A stretch of 64,000 nucleotides of DNA from Undaria pinnatifida (GCA_012845835.1 JABAKD010000024.1:8554103-8618102); one strand, 5' to 3'. Positions 1 to 10,970 are shown, counted from the first letter of the stretch. The notes: a model not told the origin generated them from the letters alone. Numbers and translations are program-made.

Positions 1-109
1 TCGTGTCATACCCGGTATGGTATAGCAGTACAACAGATAGTACGCACATGCCGGTAAGAAGAGTTGTTTTATACCTCGTTCGTTTACTATCCCGGTACCC
101 GACCGGTAA

Positions 110-250
110 TACCCATCTGGGACCTGTCACTACTTGTTCCGGTACGGGTAGAACCTATTACCCAGCGGGTAATTGGACCCTGGTACTTGGGTACCCGGAT
201 ACCCGAACGGGTACCTGGGTATTCGGGTGCCCGGGTACCAAATTATACAT
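110..250. repeat. GGTACC/GGGTACCY-rich short repeat
   Basis: Degenerate tandem GGTACCCG / TACCCGGG words are crowded into about 140 bases. They resemble the pentamer-type G-rich repeats seen later in the window but carry TA within the unit. No coding sequence is recognisable here or in the flanking bases 1-520. Confidence 0.6.
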
Positions 251-527
251 GTTTTACGAGTTCCCGGTTCGATCCTCACCGTACCTCCGAAAACCCATAG
301 AAAACAGTGAGAAAACCTTGATAAAACACGTGTTAGTGTCCTCAACAAGCGCACACAATATCTGTGAGAGCACGAATCGTTCGATACTCACCATCTGGAT
401 AGTAAGAGCCTTCTTCACGCTTCCACGTCGTCTCACGGCATCTTCTGTGTCTCCCTGTAGCGCGGCCACAGTACCGTCAAAGGGAAATAACACGTTCTCC
501 AGCTTCCTGTGGTCCAACCTTGGCATG

Positions 528-795
528 ATACTGCTGCTACTGCTGCTGCATGTGCGGCTGCTGTACTGCTTGCTGCTGCTGTACTGCTTGCTGCCGATGT
601 ATCCGTGAACCGGAATGTACGTCTCAACGGAAGGTCGTGCCGATGCTGACTGTCTGTTGACCAGATAACGAGTCAATGGACAGCAACAGCAGTTCACAGA
701 CAATGCGCCTGCAGCATCAGTGTACAGCAGCAGCAGTACAGCAGCAAAAGTGTACCAGCAGCCGCAGCAGTGCAACAGCAACAGCGAACAGGAAC
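528..795. repeat. CTG/CAG foldback repeat
   Basis: A CTG-rich arm (about 528-600) is followed by a CAG-rich arm (about 676-795). The word GCTGCTGCTGTACTGC in the left arm is matched by GCAGCAGCAGTACAGC in the right, so the arms could pair. Open frames over it are low-complexity artefacts. Confidence 0.6.
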
Positions 796-2050
796 GCAGC
801 CGTACAGCAGTGTACGCTTCACCCCCAACTGAGAGGCTGAAGAATCAAAAGCGTTGAAAGGTGAAACTTGCAGATATAAAAACAACCGCTTGTTTGCAGC
901 AGTGCTCGAAGAACCTTTCTGCCGGCGCAGAGTCAGCACATATGATTGGCCTATTGGACAGCTGACAACGCACAGCAGATAGTGGACACAGCTGTAGTCG
1001 CAGGGATGGCCTGGCCTCTTTGCTCTCTGCAGTTCGATGTTTCGTCATTAAAGCCCATCCCCAGTCTTCTGGACTAGTATGCCTTCCAGGTCATGTGCAG
1101 ATCATTTCGAGACTGTTGGTTTTGACAAATGAAAATAACACCATACTGTCACTGGTTGTGACGTCAAAAAACACTCGTCCGACGTATCCCGTATCATCGG
1201 TATCATCATGTGGTACTAGCATGGTACCATGGTAGGCCCTACCTTCTGTCTGATGGCATTTGTGCTGGTAAATGTTACATATGACTCGCATGGTCTCTTC
1301 ACTCCTCTACTCGCCTGCTCAAGTGTTACCTCTGCTCTCTAATTGCCGACCTATCAGTGGCCGGCAAGTTGCAGCACAGCACCGGCCAGCCTAAAAGCTG
1401 CGGCCCTCCAACCCTACACTCTGCATTAGCATCAGAAGCCCCACTCTCCTGACATCTTCAACATCAAGACCACTACCTAGCCGATCGAGACAAACTCCCG
1501 TCAAGCCAAACACTGCACGTCAAACCCATCGTGTGAGAGGTTCCACGTCATCATCATCGTCATCATCACCATCTCACAAGACAAAGCAAGCTCCAACAGC
1601 ACGCCGCTGCTGTTGTTACACGACAATATCTACCTGTGGTAGTTTCCATCAGAAGCTGTTGCTTCTCGGAGAGGGCTAGGTTGACACGATATCATATACG
1701 GACTACGTACGAGAGAGCACGGGATATCCTCTGCCTATCCTCTTCCCTGCTACGCGTGGCACGCCCCTCTCCCTGCCATTCCTCTACAAGACACGCCCGG
1801 GTCCCTCTCAATCCGCAGCACCAGCAGCAGCAGCAGCATTGGTTTTTCCGAATCGCGTCGTCGTGCACTTCAAGCGCCATTATTCGACCTGGTTTGGTGA
1901 GGGGCTGATCATAAGGCTGGAGAGAGGGAGGCAACAAACAGAGTCGGCCTGTCTGTGTATTGTCATGCGGATCGAGGGCGGTGTGCTCATGGCAAGATCG
2001 AGGGCGCTTCGATGGTCAAAAGTGCTCCCGCGAGCCTTTTTTTGTTGTTC
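796..2050. other. No gene recognised
   Basis: Mixed-composition sequence with several short overlapping frames on both strands. None shows a recognisable domain, good splice borders or codon bias. A short CAG run lies near 1818-1838. It may hold the promoter and 5' leader of the exon starting at 2106, but no core promoter element is convincing. Confidence 0.5.
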
Positions 2051-2105
2051 CTCCAAGCGCGCCAGGGCCGGGGGCGACGCCAAGAACACCGCAACAAAAA
2101 GCAAG

Positions 2106-2369
2106 ATGGGCGGAAGCAGCAGCACCACCGCCAGCAGCAGCGCCAGCAAAAGCGGCAGCGGCAGCAGCAGCAAAAGCGGCAGCAGCCGCAGCAGTAGAAG
2201 CAGCAGCGGCAGCAGTTGCGATGACAACGTAAGCGCAAGAGAAAGGCGTTCAATGGTTGTCCGGGAGTCGAAAGAGGCCATTGCTGCGGCCACGGCAGGG
2301 GTATCGCCGGAGGACGCCGTTCGTCTATTTGACGTTGCGCTAAAGCTGCGGTTGGCCTTATTCACCGAG
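2106..2369 (+). CDS. Putative first coding exon, Ser-rich N-terminus
   Basis: An 88-codon open segment runs from an ATG in a good context (AGCAAGATGG) to a strong donor (GAG|GTGAGC, GT at 2370-2371), ending in phase 0. The first half is Ser/Ala/Lys/Gly low complexity made by AGC-type repeats. The second half is complex and charged, with an amphipathic-looking end (SPEDAVRLFDVALKLRLAL). The frame is open upstream to about 1839, and an acceptor-like TTCCTCCAAG at about 2056 means it could instead be an internal exon. The phase-0 donor fits the phase-0 acceptor of the DEP exon at 36718, but joining them is inference because intervening exons are probably missing. I do not recognise the protein. 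Confidence 0.4.
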
Positions 2370-3645
2370 GTGAGCTTATAGCTTTTCGGACTTTGCGTTT
2401 TGCTCGACTGTGGGGGAAAACTCGTGGGATGTTGTGGGGAGTTGACTGTTGTGAACAAACACCGAGTACCTCTATTAGTAGCAGGGTATTCTACTTGTAG
2501 TCTTAAAGTATGCTACAGCAGCAGCAGTAGTAGCAATCTTTCCACAACTTTCTCTCGCGTGTCGCAAGGCCGCGAGTAGCTTCGTAGTTGCGGTCGTGCT
2601 TCGTCTAATCTCGCACGTTGCAAGGTCGCGAGGGTCGGTCGAGCTTTGTCTATTAATAGAAGTTTTTTGTACTCTGGTATCTCAGCGTGAGGCTTTGCTT
2701 GTTGTGGGTTGTTATCGGCCAGCGCACGCTGCCTAACGTGCCACATGGCTTTGACCTGTCATCCATGTTGCCCGCCATTTACCTCGAGACAGCAACCATT
2801 TAACACGTGGCCCGGGCGATTGCCTCTATTAATAGCGAATGGTACATCTGTACCGAGCGAACTACTCGTACGGGTTATTAGTAGCAAGCAGTTACCAATG
2901 ACACCAATACACTTATCATAGCATCTACTCCGTAGCCGCTGCTGTTGAATGTCTCCATGATTCGCATAGTGCAGCGCACAGCGGGAGCAGCAGCACGACG
3001 TTCCATGGTTCGTCCCTGGTGCTATTTTAGCACACACACCTTGCGCACAGAGAATTAATACACATCAGCTCTCGTAGGATTGTATAGAAATTAAAGAGAG
3101 GGTTACAGAATATAATGCGGGTTGGTTAGTTTGGTGGTTTTGTGGCCGGCTGACCGGAAGTACTTGATGATAAAGAGTATTGTTTGTTTACCGCTTGTTT
3201 TATTCCCCGCCGCGTTGAGCACAAGCTACCGCCCAAGAAAAAGCCCCTACATGAACACCCCAGTCTGACGTTTTCGGGGAAGCAAGTACTTAGGGCGCGC
3301 GGTTACCCTGTACCTTTAGAGGGTGTGTGGAACTCACCTTTCCCAAATACAGACAACACACACCATACACACGAAGTCTAGTCTGCAACTTTTTCCGATT
3401 TCTTGTCGTCAGTTGGGCCGGTGCTCCTGTACGAGCCGTGTGTCAGGGATGCTATCGTACGAGATCGATTGATTCGACTCCCGTATGGCCACCCGGCCGT
3501 ATGTAATTCTTACAGCATTGAGATTTCAAACATCCCGTAATCTGCGCGCTCGTACATGTGATGGTTGTTTTTTTGTTGGTTGTTGCTCATCCCCGAGAGC
3601 CATCCTATCTACCTGGTAATATTTTTGCATTTTTTCATGTTCTCA
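2370..3645. other. Probable intron / intergenic, no gene
   Basis: No coding signal, domain or structural RNA seen. The word CTATTAATAG recurs at about 2649 and 2825. Short frames on both strands lack plausible splice sites or recognisable products. Confidence 0.5.
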
Positions 3646-3649
3646 GTTC

Positions 3650-3828
3650 TCATTCCCTAGACGTAACTCAGATGCTGGGTCACTAAGCAGGCTCTTCTCC
3701 CCCCCTCCCCACTCGGTACATGCCTTTATTGTGAGAGGACTTCAGCCCTTTCCTTTCTTTTTTTCCCTCGTCGACTCGCCTTGAATTGCGCCTACCCACC
3801 ACGCTGAAAGGCGCTCTCAGCGGTTGAT
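3650..3828 (-). repeat. SINE-like family 2, 3' body copy (reverse)
   Basis: Read on the minus strand it carries the order AGCGCC-T..-GCGAGTCGACGAGG-...-GACCC(A)G-ATCTGAGTTACG, the body of the repeat found as four consecutive units at 44.6-45.6 kb and again in reverse at 13.56-13.74 kb. The head is missing. Confidence 0.5.
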
Positions 3829-3829
3829 T

Positions 3830-4655
3830 CCTTTTATGCCACATCGATCCTACCTGCTACCAGGTGTACAAAAAGTCGATGACGTCGCATACGTGCTGTT
3901 AATACTGCTGTGTGCGTGTGTGCTGGTTCTTTCCAACTCATGTAATGTCCGTCTATACTCATACGCACTCTGTCCATACTTCCTGTACGCAAGTACTCTG
4001 TCCGCACGTACTCTAACGTACGCCAGGTACTGGTACACCATGTATGCGCAGGTCACTGTACATGTGTATAGTATTCTGACTGCAGTGCAAGCTGCTGCAC
4101 GACACCAGCAGTGTCGTTCCCAAACCAGCTTCCTTCTTTTCGATTGCCCTTGTTGACTCTCAATGTGCACGAAGCACGACGCACGAATTACGCTGCTTGC
4201 GGTAGGCATCGCAAAGTGTACAGCAACAACAGGCAAAAGGCTGTCGAACCTAAGCTACATGATGTACGATACAGGGCATGCGCGTCGGGGCATGTCGCGG
4301 AGCAAGCATTGCCGCAGCACGGAAACTGTCGTGACATGTACTCGTCTTCCGCCGCATACCACGAGGGATGCCGCGGCATGCCGTGGCATGTACCGCGAGC
4401 TGCCGCGGGATCTCATGGCATATCGCGGGACACCCCATGGCATGCCCCACGACATGCCACCGGGAATCAAAAAAATAGATAGTACTGGCAAGATCGTTGT
4501 CATTATCGTCATGCAGTACGAAAAATGAGGGGCGACAAGGGGACATAAAGCTTGAAGGGTGACGTGTTCGTTGTGCCACAGGGAGGTGTCGAGTACGTAC
4601 GTGTAACAGTGCGAGTTGACTGGTGTACCTGTTTTTTTTTCCTTCAAATACACAA
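3830..4655. other. No gene; GTAC- and GCATGC-rich palindromic patches
   Basis: The stretch 3890-4080 is rich in GTACG/CGTAC words, and 4260-4460 is rich in GCATG, CCATGG and CCGCGG palindromes. Long frames on opposite strands are symmetric consequences of this composition, not genes. Confidence 0.4.
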
Positions 4656-4659
4656 TGGG

Positions 4660-4800
4660 ATCCGAAGCGTGCGCCAGCTAGCGTTGGGCTGCGAAAGCAA
4701 CTGAGTTTAATCGACACACGACGCGTATGAAAATACGTGGAAGTGTGGTGAGCTTGAGCTTTATTTTTCCCCATCCGCCGGAGGATGAAAAAAATAATAC
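4660..4800 (+). repeat. Dispersed repeat family K (copy 1)
   Basis: Shares CCAGCTAGCG, then a TGAAAATACGTG word, and ends near CCATCCGCCGGAGGATGAA. Further copies lie at about 38190-38290 and 43400-43530. In this copy it is followed immediately by a 220-bp TAA array, which could be a retroposon-type tail. Confidence 0.65.
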
Positions 4801-4803
4801 CTG

Positions 4804-5024
<221 letters not shown>

Positions 5025-5207
5025 TCGCCGCAAGTTTCTCAGCTACACGCCGCCAAACAATCTCTCTGCGCACTCTGCATTCGTGTAGCCACGGTCCCGC
5101 GTTCGTAGCGCGGTACCGTATAGTGCGATGCCCTAGGGCTAGTGCTGTGATAATCTAGCTTGTTGTCTTACACAGTACCACTAACTGCTGTGCGGGCACC
5201 ATCCGAT

Positions 5208-5460
5208 TGATTCTACGATAACCCCCCCCAAAAAAATCCTGCGATTTATTTACCGAACGTTTCATGGCTGCTCGACACGAGGAAAGATGCTATGAAAAAA
5301 CTCTTCACGTATTTTCTTGTTTGCAAAAAAGGACTATCAAACGATGACGTCGGGGTGGCATAGGACATCGTACTTCAGGAGATCCGGCCGGGAGCTACAT
5401 GTAGTTCCAAAACCGGCGATTTCGTTGAAGAAAAATTGAGGGGGGCTACCGTAGAACGAC
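5208..5460 (-). mobile_element. Family D TIR element (MITE-like)
   Basis: About 250 bp bounded by GATTCTACGATA..C-run and G-run..GGCTACCGTAG, near-inverted ends with homopolymer tracts just inside. The interior has the conserved family words TTTCATGGCTGCTCGACAC, GATGACGTCGG and ACCGGCGATTTCGTTGAAG. Other copies start at about 19605, 20355, 21592, 32385, 37250, 48265 and 48807. No coding capacity. Confidence 0.75.
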
Positions 5461-5559
5461 GCATCGTGTGAGAGTGCGGGGTGCCAGTTTAGTGTGGGTA
5501 TCGTCGTCTAGCAATGCACTGCTCTATAGAGGGACCACGACTGTGCAATACCTGTTTTT

Positions 5560-6547
5560 TAGGGCTGTGAGTTGGCTGGAGTTTCCGCCTAGTTATAACT
5601 TTAGTTGACTAGTTGGCTGGCTTCGCCAGCCAACTAGTCGACTAAAGTTAGGCGAGCGAAGCGAGCCAAAAAAGCCCCCCCCGGCCGAGGGGGCCCCGCT
5701 GGAGGCGCCCCCGGAGGGCCCGCCGGAGGCGCCTCCGGAGGATCCCGCTGAAGGCGCCGCCGGAGGCAAAAATTACGCTATTTGCCTTCATTTTACACAC
5801 AAGAAGCATGATAAATGGGCCAAGTTTATCTCTGGTTTTGATCACGAAACAGGTATATTTCTAAAATTCGTCTCAGTTTGTCGGATATCAAAGAGATGCC
5901 ATAAACGTATATGGTACATACGTACATACTCGCGCAGCAGGCAGTAGCACATCACCAGTACAAACTAAAAATAGGACACAAAATAGCCTGGGATCGACAC
6001 ACAGCTCAGGGCGAGCATCGCTCAAACACCCGAGCCAGAGGTGCTCATCATCCAGTTGACACACTCATGAGAGAGACATACTTGTATTATTACATTAATA
6101 AATAGCACGTCTGGGACAAAGTCCCGCCATCACAGTTGTCTGTACGCGGTAGCGAACCGCTGCCTTGTCGCGTGCACTCGATTTCGGAGGAGCGCTCGGT
6201 ACAGCAGTCACTTCTTCGTGTGACGCTCCATCACCGCCATGGTCCGTCGACAGGCCAGGCTCAGCGGTGCCGGCACCCTCGGCTCTGCCATCGGCACCGG
6301 CACCGTCGATGGCGATGGGTTGATGCGCCATGAGTTGTTGTGGAAGACCTCTCTCTGTGCGTGCTGGTACGCTGGTACTGCTTGGGGACGCCGAGAACTA
6401 CGCACCCCGTACCAAACAAGCCTTCCTACAAGCAAGGAAACCCAAAACCCAAAAATAGTTGGATAGTTGGCACCGCCGCAACTAACTAACTAAACTAGCC
6501 AGCTAATAACTAGCTGGCAACTAATAGTCAGCCAACTCACAGCCCTA
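5560..6547. mobile_element. hAT-like non-autonomous transposon with 8-bp TSD
   Basis: The 988-bp element begins TAGGGCTGTGAGTTGGCTG and ends with its exact reverse complement (19-bp TIR). It is flanked on both sides by CTGTTTTT (5552-5559 and 6548-6555), a perfect 8-bp target-site duplication. An 8-bp TSD with a YARNG-type terminus is the established hAT signature. No transposase is visible. The inside holds a near-perfect 26-bp hairpin (5596-5650), a GC-rich block (5650-5770), and a GC-rich 6110-6435 segment with exon-like composition that might be captured host sequence. Diverged relatives lie at 26.75-27.09 kb and from 59812. Confidence 0.88.
5596..5650. repeat. Subterminal hairpin in the hAT-like element
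   Basis: Two 26-base arms with one mismatch flank a TTC loop (…GTTGGCTGGC-TTC-GCCAGCCAAC…). It lies close to the left TIR and repeats the TIR word GTTGGCTG, as subterminal transposase-binding repeats often do. Confidence 0.85.
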
Positions 6548-6640
6548 CTGTTTTTCGTTTAGTTTAGTTTAGTTTTGTTTTGTTTTTACTGTGAGTTTCT
6601 GACTTGCACGGCTCCAAACTATCGCACCTCTCGGTACTCT

Positions 6641-6678
6641 GTTGTTGCTGTTGTTGTTGTGATCGTTGTTGTTGTTGC

Positions 6679-6775
<97 letters not shown>

Positions 6776-6800
6776 GCTGCTGCTGCTGCTGTTGTTGTTA
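6641..6800. repeat. (GTT)n microsatellite as tail of repeat L
   Basis: About 45 near-perfect GTT/GCT units. The sequence next to it (6803-6890) is the reverse complement of the repeat that precedes (AAC)n at 11288 and 63775. The array is therefore the expanded 3' tail of a dispersed retroposon-like repeat in reverse orientation. Confidence 0.9.
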
Positions 6801-6892
6801 TTCAAACATAAAATCGCATAATCGAGTCCGTGGTCACAGGACAGGCTCCAGTCATTCTGGAGTCGAAGCGCACCCCAGGGGAACACAATATC
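6801..6892 (-). repeat. Dispersed repeat L (reverse, partial)
   Basis: Matches in reverse the L copies at 11125-11288 and 63618-63775 around CCTGTGACCACGGACTTGAT and the paired CTCCAG..CTGGAG words. The 5' part is truncated. Confidence 0.8.
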
Positions 6893-6992
6893 CAATTGAA
6901 AATATCCATACGCTCGTATTGTCGTAAAATTCGAGAATTCTCCCCTCCAGCTACTACCAGGGCTGTATACCTGGCATATACCATAAGGGGGA

Positions 6993-7291
6993 GCCGGTCG
7001 CCCCGGTGGCGCATCAGGTTATCCTCGAGCCTGGTATAGGTCAGTTTCGTGAGTTCGAGCCCCGCCGAGTGCATACTCGTATAAATTCGTTGGGACACTT
7101 TCTTGTGCACAAATTGACCTGCGGAAAGCGCGAGAGCGTGAGTTAGCAGCACTCGATAAAAAATCGAGGAGCAGTGGGATTGCTGAACCCTATGCGCGAT
7201 AAAAATTGAAGGCAAGGACCGGGGGGGAGAAGGGTCGACACCTGTGACCACGGCTTGTCCAGAAGTTAAAAAGTAAAAGTGTGAAAAAATT
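6993..7291 (+). mobile_element. tRNA-derived SINE, full-length copy 1
   Basis: The 5' head has a box-A-like TGGCGCATCAGG and a box-B-like GAGTTCGAGCC in tRNA spacing, followed by a unique body (GCGAGAGCGTGAGTTAGCA…, GTGGGATTGCTGAACCC, CACCTGTGACCACGGCTTG) and an A-rich tail. Three other full-length copies in the window show the same order, with the box B reading GTTCGAATC. This is a Pol III-type non-autonomous retroposon with no protein. Confidence 0.85.
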
Positions 7292-7310
7292 AATATATAA
7301 ATAAATATGG

Positions 7311-7572
7311 GACACGTGCTTCGATAGAGGTATACCGTTTTTTGGCGAGAGTGTGTTTTGAATGACGGGGCTCCTAGATCCAAAATCGTCGGGAGAAAAA
7401 AAACGCCATTTTTTTGCATGATTCTCGCCGCGTACCTCGGCCGTCGGACTATTCATCCGGTACCAGTCTTGTTTTTTTCTCCAAGTCAGTTTTTGGGGGA
7501 GGTCTTAAGCTCCAAAGTTGTGGAAAAAATCATCAAGAAAATATTGTGCACCTCTATCTCGCAGCCCGCGTC
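7311..7572 (+). mobile_element. Family C MITE-like element
   Basis: About 260 bp with ends of the type GACGCGTGCTACGATAGAGG / CCTCTATCGTAGCACGCGTC (mutated here). It has the family interior: ATGACGGGGCTCCT, CCAAAATCGTCGG, GCATGATTCTCG, TTCATCCGG, TCTTAAGCTCC. It forms the left arm of a C-E-C inverted composite ending at 7958. Confidence 0.75.
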
Positions 7573-7662
7573 TTGACCCCTTTAGAGCCCCCAAACCCCT
7601 ACCTACACTAAATCCAAGTAATTTTGTCCCCGAAAACGGGTTTCCAGTTGTAAAAGGAGTAA
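7573..7662. mobile_element. Family E mini-element (about 88 bp)
   Basis: Bounded by (C)CCCTTTA and T(A)AAGG..TTAAG-type inverted ends, with internal AATTTTGTCCCC and AACGGGTTTCCAG. Copies occur at 13007, 28972, 30165, 40538 and 42735 in both orientations. Here it sits exactly between two opposed C elements. Confidence 0.7.
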
Positions 7663-7958
7663 GACACACTTCTACGGTACATAGATAGAGAGGTGCACAC
7701 CATTTTTGCCCTTCAAGATTATTGGCTTGAGGAGCTCTTCTAAATCTCTCACGCGCAAACTTGATTTTGACTCGTAAAACTGAAAGTTCAACCCAACATG
7801 TATATGCACGATCCCATGGCCTACGTGTATACGAAAACAATAATGCAAAACAAGAATGAAAATTCCCGACGATTTTGGGTTAAGGAGCGCCCCGTCATTC
7901 ACAATACGTTTTGAGCCAAAAAGTGGTATACCTGAACACCGACATCGTAGCACACGTC
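7663..7958 (-). mobile_element. Family C MITE-like element (reverse)
   Basis: Reverse copy of family C with the words CGACGATTTTGGGTTAAGG and CATCGTAGCACACGTC near its right end. With 7311-7572 it makes a large inverted arrangement around the E element. Confidence 0.7.
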
Positions 7959-8004
7959 CGCGAGGTAGCACCCACATCGTCTGGAACGAAACTCCAGAGA
8001 CGAC

Positions 8005-8725
8005 TTTTCTCGAAATCGAAGGGGCGAGGAGGCACAGAAAACGAAGATGGCCGCTTTGGGAAGATCTACTGATGGTCAAGATCTTTCCGTGGGCACGTCC
8101 CTCGGCGTTTGCACCATCTATCCTCGTTGTCGAGAAAATCAACCTTGAACTTCCGTGGTGTGGTGTGTGCTATCATATTGCGTGTTATGTTTCAAGAGAA
8201 ACGGGAAAATACACTTCAGCTGTGAAATTGACCAAAAAGGAAAGGATTTTGGTCAAAAGTCGTCTTTGCAAGCGGCGGGTTATACTTCGATCGGGCGTGT
8301 TACGGGGGGCGTGTATACCCTCGTGAAGGATACAGGTCGGTGAGTCCCCTGCTGATACCTGGGTCACAGGAGTAAGACGTTCCGCCTACATTATACCTGG
8401 TACATGTATGCGGTACAACCATAATGTTATGGTTTTTACGTGGTTCCTCCCTCGATGCATGACCGGTTTTAACGTGGCTCCTCCCTCGATGACCGTTCGG
8501 ACGGCGGGATGCGCGACCCGGGCGCTCCTCCACGTGGTGGGTGCTAAATTAGACAGAGCGACGGAGCAGCATCAACAACAACTATCTGACTACCACCGTC
8601 AACCATCTAGACCACCGTGGCCCACCACAAGTTGGCCGCTTTTACTAACGCCCTGCTGCGGGAATTCCCAGCAGCAGCTACGATGCGATTGTCGATACTG
8701 CCGTAATACAAGTCGTACCGTGGTT
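8005..8725. other. No clear gene; fragment of family A, exon-like patch
   Basis: Bases 8205-8350 are a diverged reverse copy of family A (TTCAGCTGTGAAATTGACC, then GATACAGGTCGGTGAGTCCC). A GC-rich patch at about 8560-8720 has exon-like composition (frame …HHKLAAFTNALLREFP…) but also in-frame stops nearby and no recognised domain. Confidence 0.4.
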
Positions 8726-8998
8726 GACGCGGGCTACGATAGAGGTAGCAGTTTTCGTCTGAAGTGTTTTATGAATGACGGGGCTCCTTAATCCAAAATC
8801 GTCGGAAAAAAAAAAATAATAGGCCATCTTGTTTTCGTGATTCTCGTGGTATACCTAGGCCATGGCATTTTTCCTCCGGGATCAAAGCAGTTTTAGTTTC
8901 ATCCGGGATCAAAGCAGTTTTTGAACGTGTCTTGACCTCCCAAATCGAGGGGTAGTATTGGAAAAAATCTGTGGCGCACCTCGATCGTAGCACGCGTC
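8726..8998 (+). mobile_element. Family C MITE-like element
   Basis: GACGCGGGCTACGATAGAGG at the left and CCTCGATCGTAGCACGCGTC at the right are imperfect inverted ends. Interior family words are present. ATCCGGGATCAAAGCAGTTTT is duplicated inside, as also in the copy at 21974. Confidence 0.85.
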
Positions 8999-9055
8999 CT
9001 GGCACCGAGTCGTCGTTTTCGACCAAGGCTACTGTTAGTATACTAATACATACGG

Positions 9056-9490
9056 TAAGGGGGATGTTACGACAGTGTTATGATGATGTTATGATGATGT
9101 TATGATGGTGCTATGATGATGTCATGATGATGTTATGATGATGTTATGATGGTGCTATGATGATGTCATGATGATGTTATGATGATGGCGTTATGATGTT
9201 GTGATGATGTTATGATGATGTTATGATGATGTTGTGATGATGTTATGATGTTATGATAATGTTATGATGGTGCTATGATGATGTTGTGATGATGCTATGA
9301 TGATGTTACGATGATGTTTTGATGATGCTATTAATATGATAATGTTACGATGATGTTTTGATGATGATGTTATCATGATGTTATCATGATGGTATCATGA
9401 TTTTATGGTCATGATGTTATCATGATGTTATGAGGATGATGTTATCATGATGGTATCATGATGTTATCATGGTGTTGTCATGATGTTACG
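9056..9490. repeat. ATGATGTTATG minisatellite
   Basis: Imperfect tandem repeats based on (A)TGATGATGTTATGATG fill about 435 bases. The last third shifts to TTATCATGATG, a palindromic variant. Confidence 0.95.
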
Positions 9491-9649
9491 ATATACACCC
9501 ATTCTCACTCCTAGATTTGATATTTTCATCACTCGCATGAGTGACTCTGTGAACCCCACTGACGAAAATACTTAAGACCATCTATCTGCCTGGCGCAACG
9601 TAGCTAGCCTTTCCGTTTCGGGTTTTTATCGGAAACTTAAAACAGCACG

Positions 9650-9765
9650 ACAGCTTAAGACCGCATGGGAATAGGGGGGTCGCTCGCAAGAGTGACCCCG
9701 AGCCACTGAAAAGGGCCCTTAAAAAGGGTCCCACCCCCCTCTCGTAGCGTTGGTACTTTTTCGTT
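9650..9765. repeat. Family F repeat with CTCGC-type palindrome
   Basis: Contains GGTCGCTCGCAAGAGTGACCCC followed on the right by GAGCCACTG, matching the F units at 30.1, 46.3, 47.6, 48.0, 48.17 and 62.05 kb, most of which carry the palindrome TCACTCGCGCGAGTGA or close variants. Confidence 0.65.
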
Positions 9766-9898
9766 TTTTTTGCCAGTTTTACCTGCCGGCTCTCAACTCG
9801 TGGGCAGGTGGATAAAGGTTATTTTCTGTCGTTTGATCCCAGCCAGGTGTATTTCTATGTACCCGTCATTTTTGCGGATACGCCAACACTGCTGCTGT

Positions 9899-10097
9899 GC
9901 CTTTTGTGGCAACAACAGGTGCTGCGCCCCTCCGGCACATGCTGCATGCCTTCGTATTTTTTTCGCGCACCTTTTTAGCACCGCAGTCCCGACATGGGCC
10001 TTTTGTGGCAACAACAGGTGCTGCCCCCTTCCGGCACATGCTGCATGCCTTCGTATTTTTTTCGTCGCGCACCTTTTTAGCTCCGCAGCCCCGACAT
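9899..10097. repeat. Two-copy tandem duplication, about 100 bp
   Basis: Two nearly identical units (9899-9998 and 9999-10097) run from GCCTTTTGTGGCAACAACAG to CCCGACATGG. The unit end shares words with family E-like sequence at 37.1 and 53.38 kb. Protein frames over it repeat with the unit and are not considered genes. Confidence 0.9.
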
Positions 10098-10139
10098 GGG
10101 AACAAAGCATTTGAAGTTAGACTAGAATAAGACACATTT

Positions 10140-10970
10140 TAGGAATTGTTAACTTCGTTTGTTGTCCATTCAGCATCCCCAGTTCTCGTCGATGTTCAGC
10201 GGTCTTTTGCGAACTCGCACGCCTTCTCTGGATCCGAGCTGGTGCTGCTGCCGGTACAGGAGATGTGTTCGAACTGCAACACATAGGAGATGCGTTCGAA
10301 CCGCAACCAAGGAAGCTGTCAAGGGCAAGCGCGAGGAGGCGTGACGGCACTCGGATCCCCCCAAGCTTTTCTTAGACGCTTGATTAGATCGCGTTCGTTC
10401 GTGGCATCGTTGTCAGGGTTGTTTTAACGGGTCTAAAATGCGTTAATATGCTGTTTGAGACTTCAGCAAAAAAAAAATAAAAAAACGCAAGCGATAACGG
10501 CAGTATAATACCCACTAGTTTCATTATACGTATGTATATACTCGTACATGTATCATACGACTCGTATGACACGACTCGTATGATATACTGCGTATTTTGT
10601 ACTGACTGGTGGTGCACATCACGGGTGCGAGTAAGCGAGGTTTTCTTTTTCGTTGTTTGCTGCCGCTCTACGAGTACTGCTACTTTCGCATAAATACGTT
10701 GGATTGGGCCAACAGTTCACAATGCCATCCTCGTCTTGACACCCTCGTCTTGAGCGTTGAGTCTCGAGATGGTGCATGGCCGGCTTGTGCCCAGGAGGCC
10801 ACGAGCCCACGAGCACCTCGCCGACCATGGGTAACCCCGCCTCTCGCCCCTCACCCCTCGCTCCATCGGTGATGATATGGACGATATATGCGAGCCGTAT
10901 ACTGCGTATACATATGATGGGGGGATGTTACTACTGCTGTAGTTTCATGTACACAATACCATATTTCACT
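10140..10970. other. No gene recognised
   Basis: Holds a small tandem pair (AGGAGATG.GTTCGAAC at 10258-10310) and GTACATGTATCATACGA-type palindromes at 10540-10590. The frame 10609-10872 is interrupted by repeats and has no domain. Confidence 0.4.

Noticed and set aside
6569..6927. Poly-Val, poly-Cys and poly-Asn frames
   Set aside because: Generated by the (GTT)n tail of repeat L.
6993..7075. A functional tRNA gene at the SINE head
   Set aside because: Box A and B are present but the acceptor stem cannot be closed, and the same head recurs with a long common body, which is a SINE.
9056..9490. CRISPR-like array
   Set aside because: No spacers: the unit is a continuous ATGATGTT minisatellite; the genome is eukaryotic.
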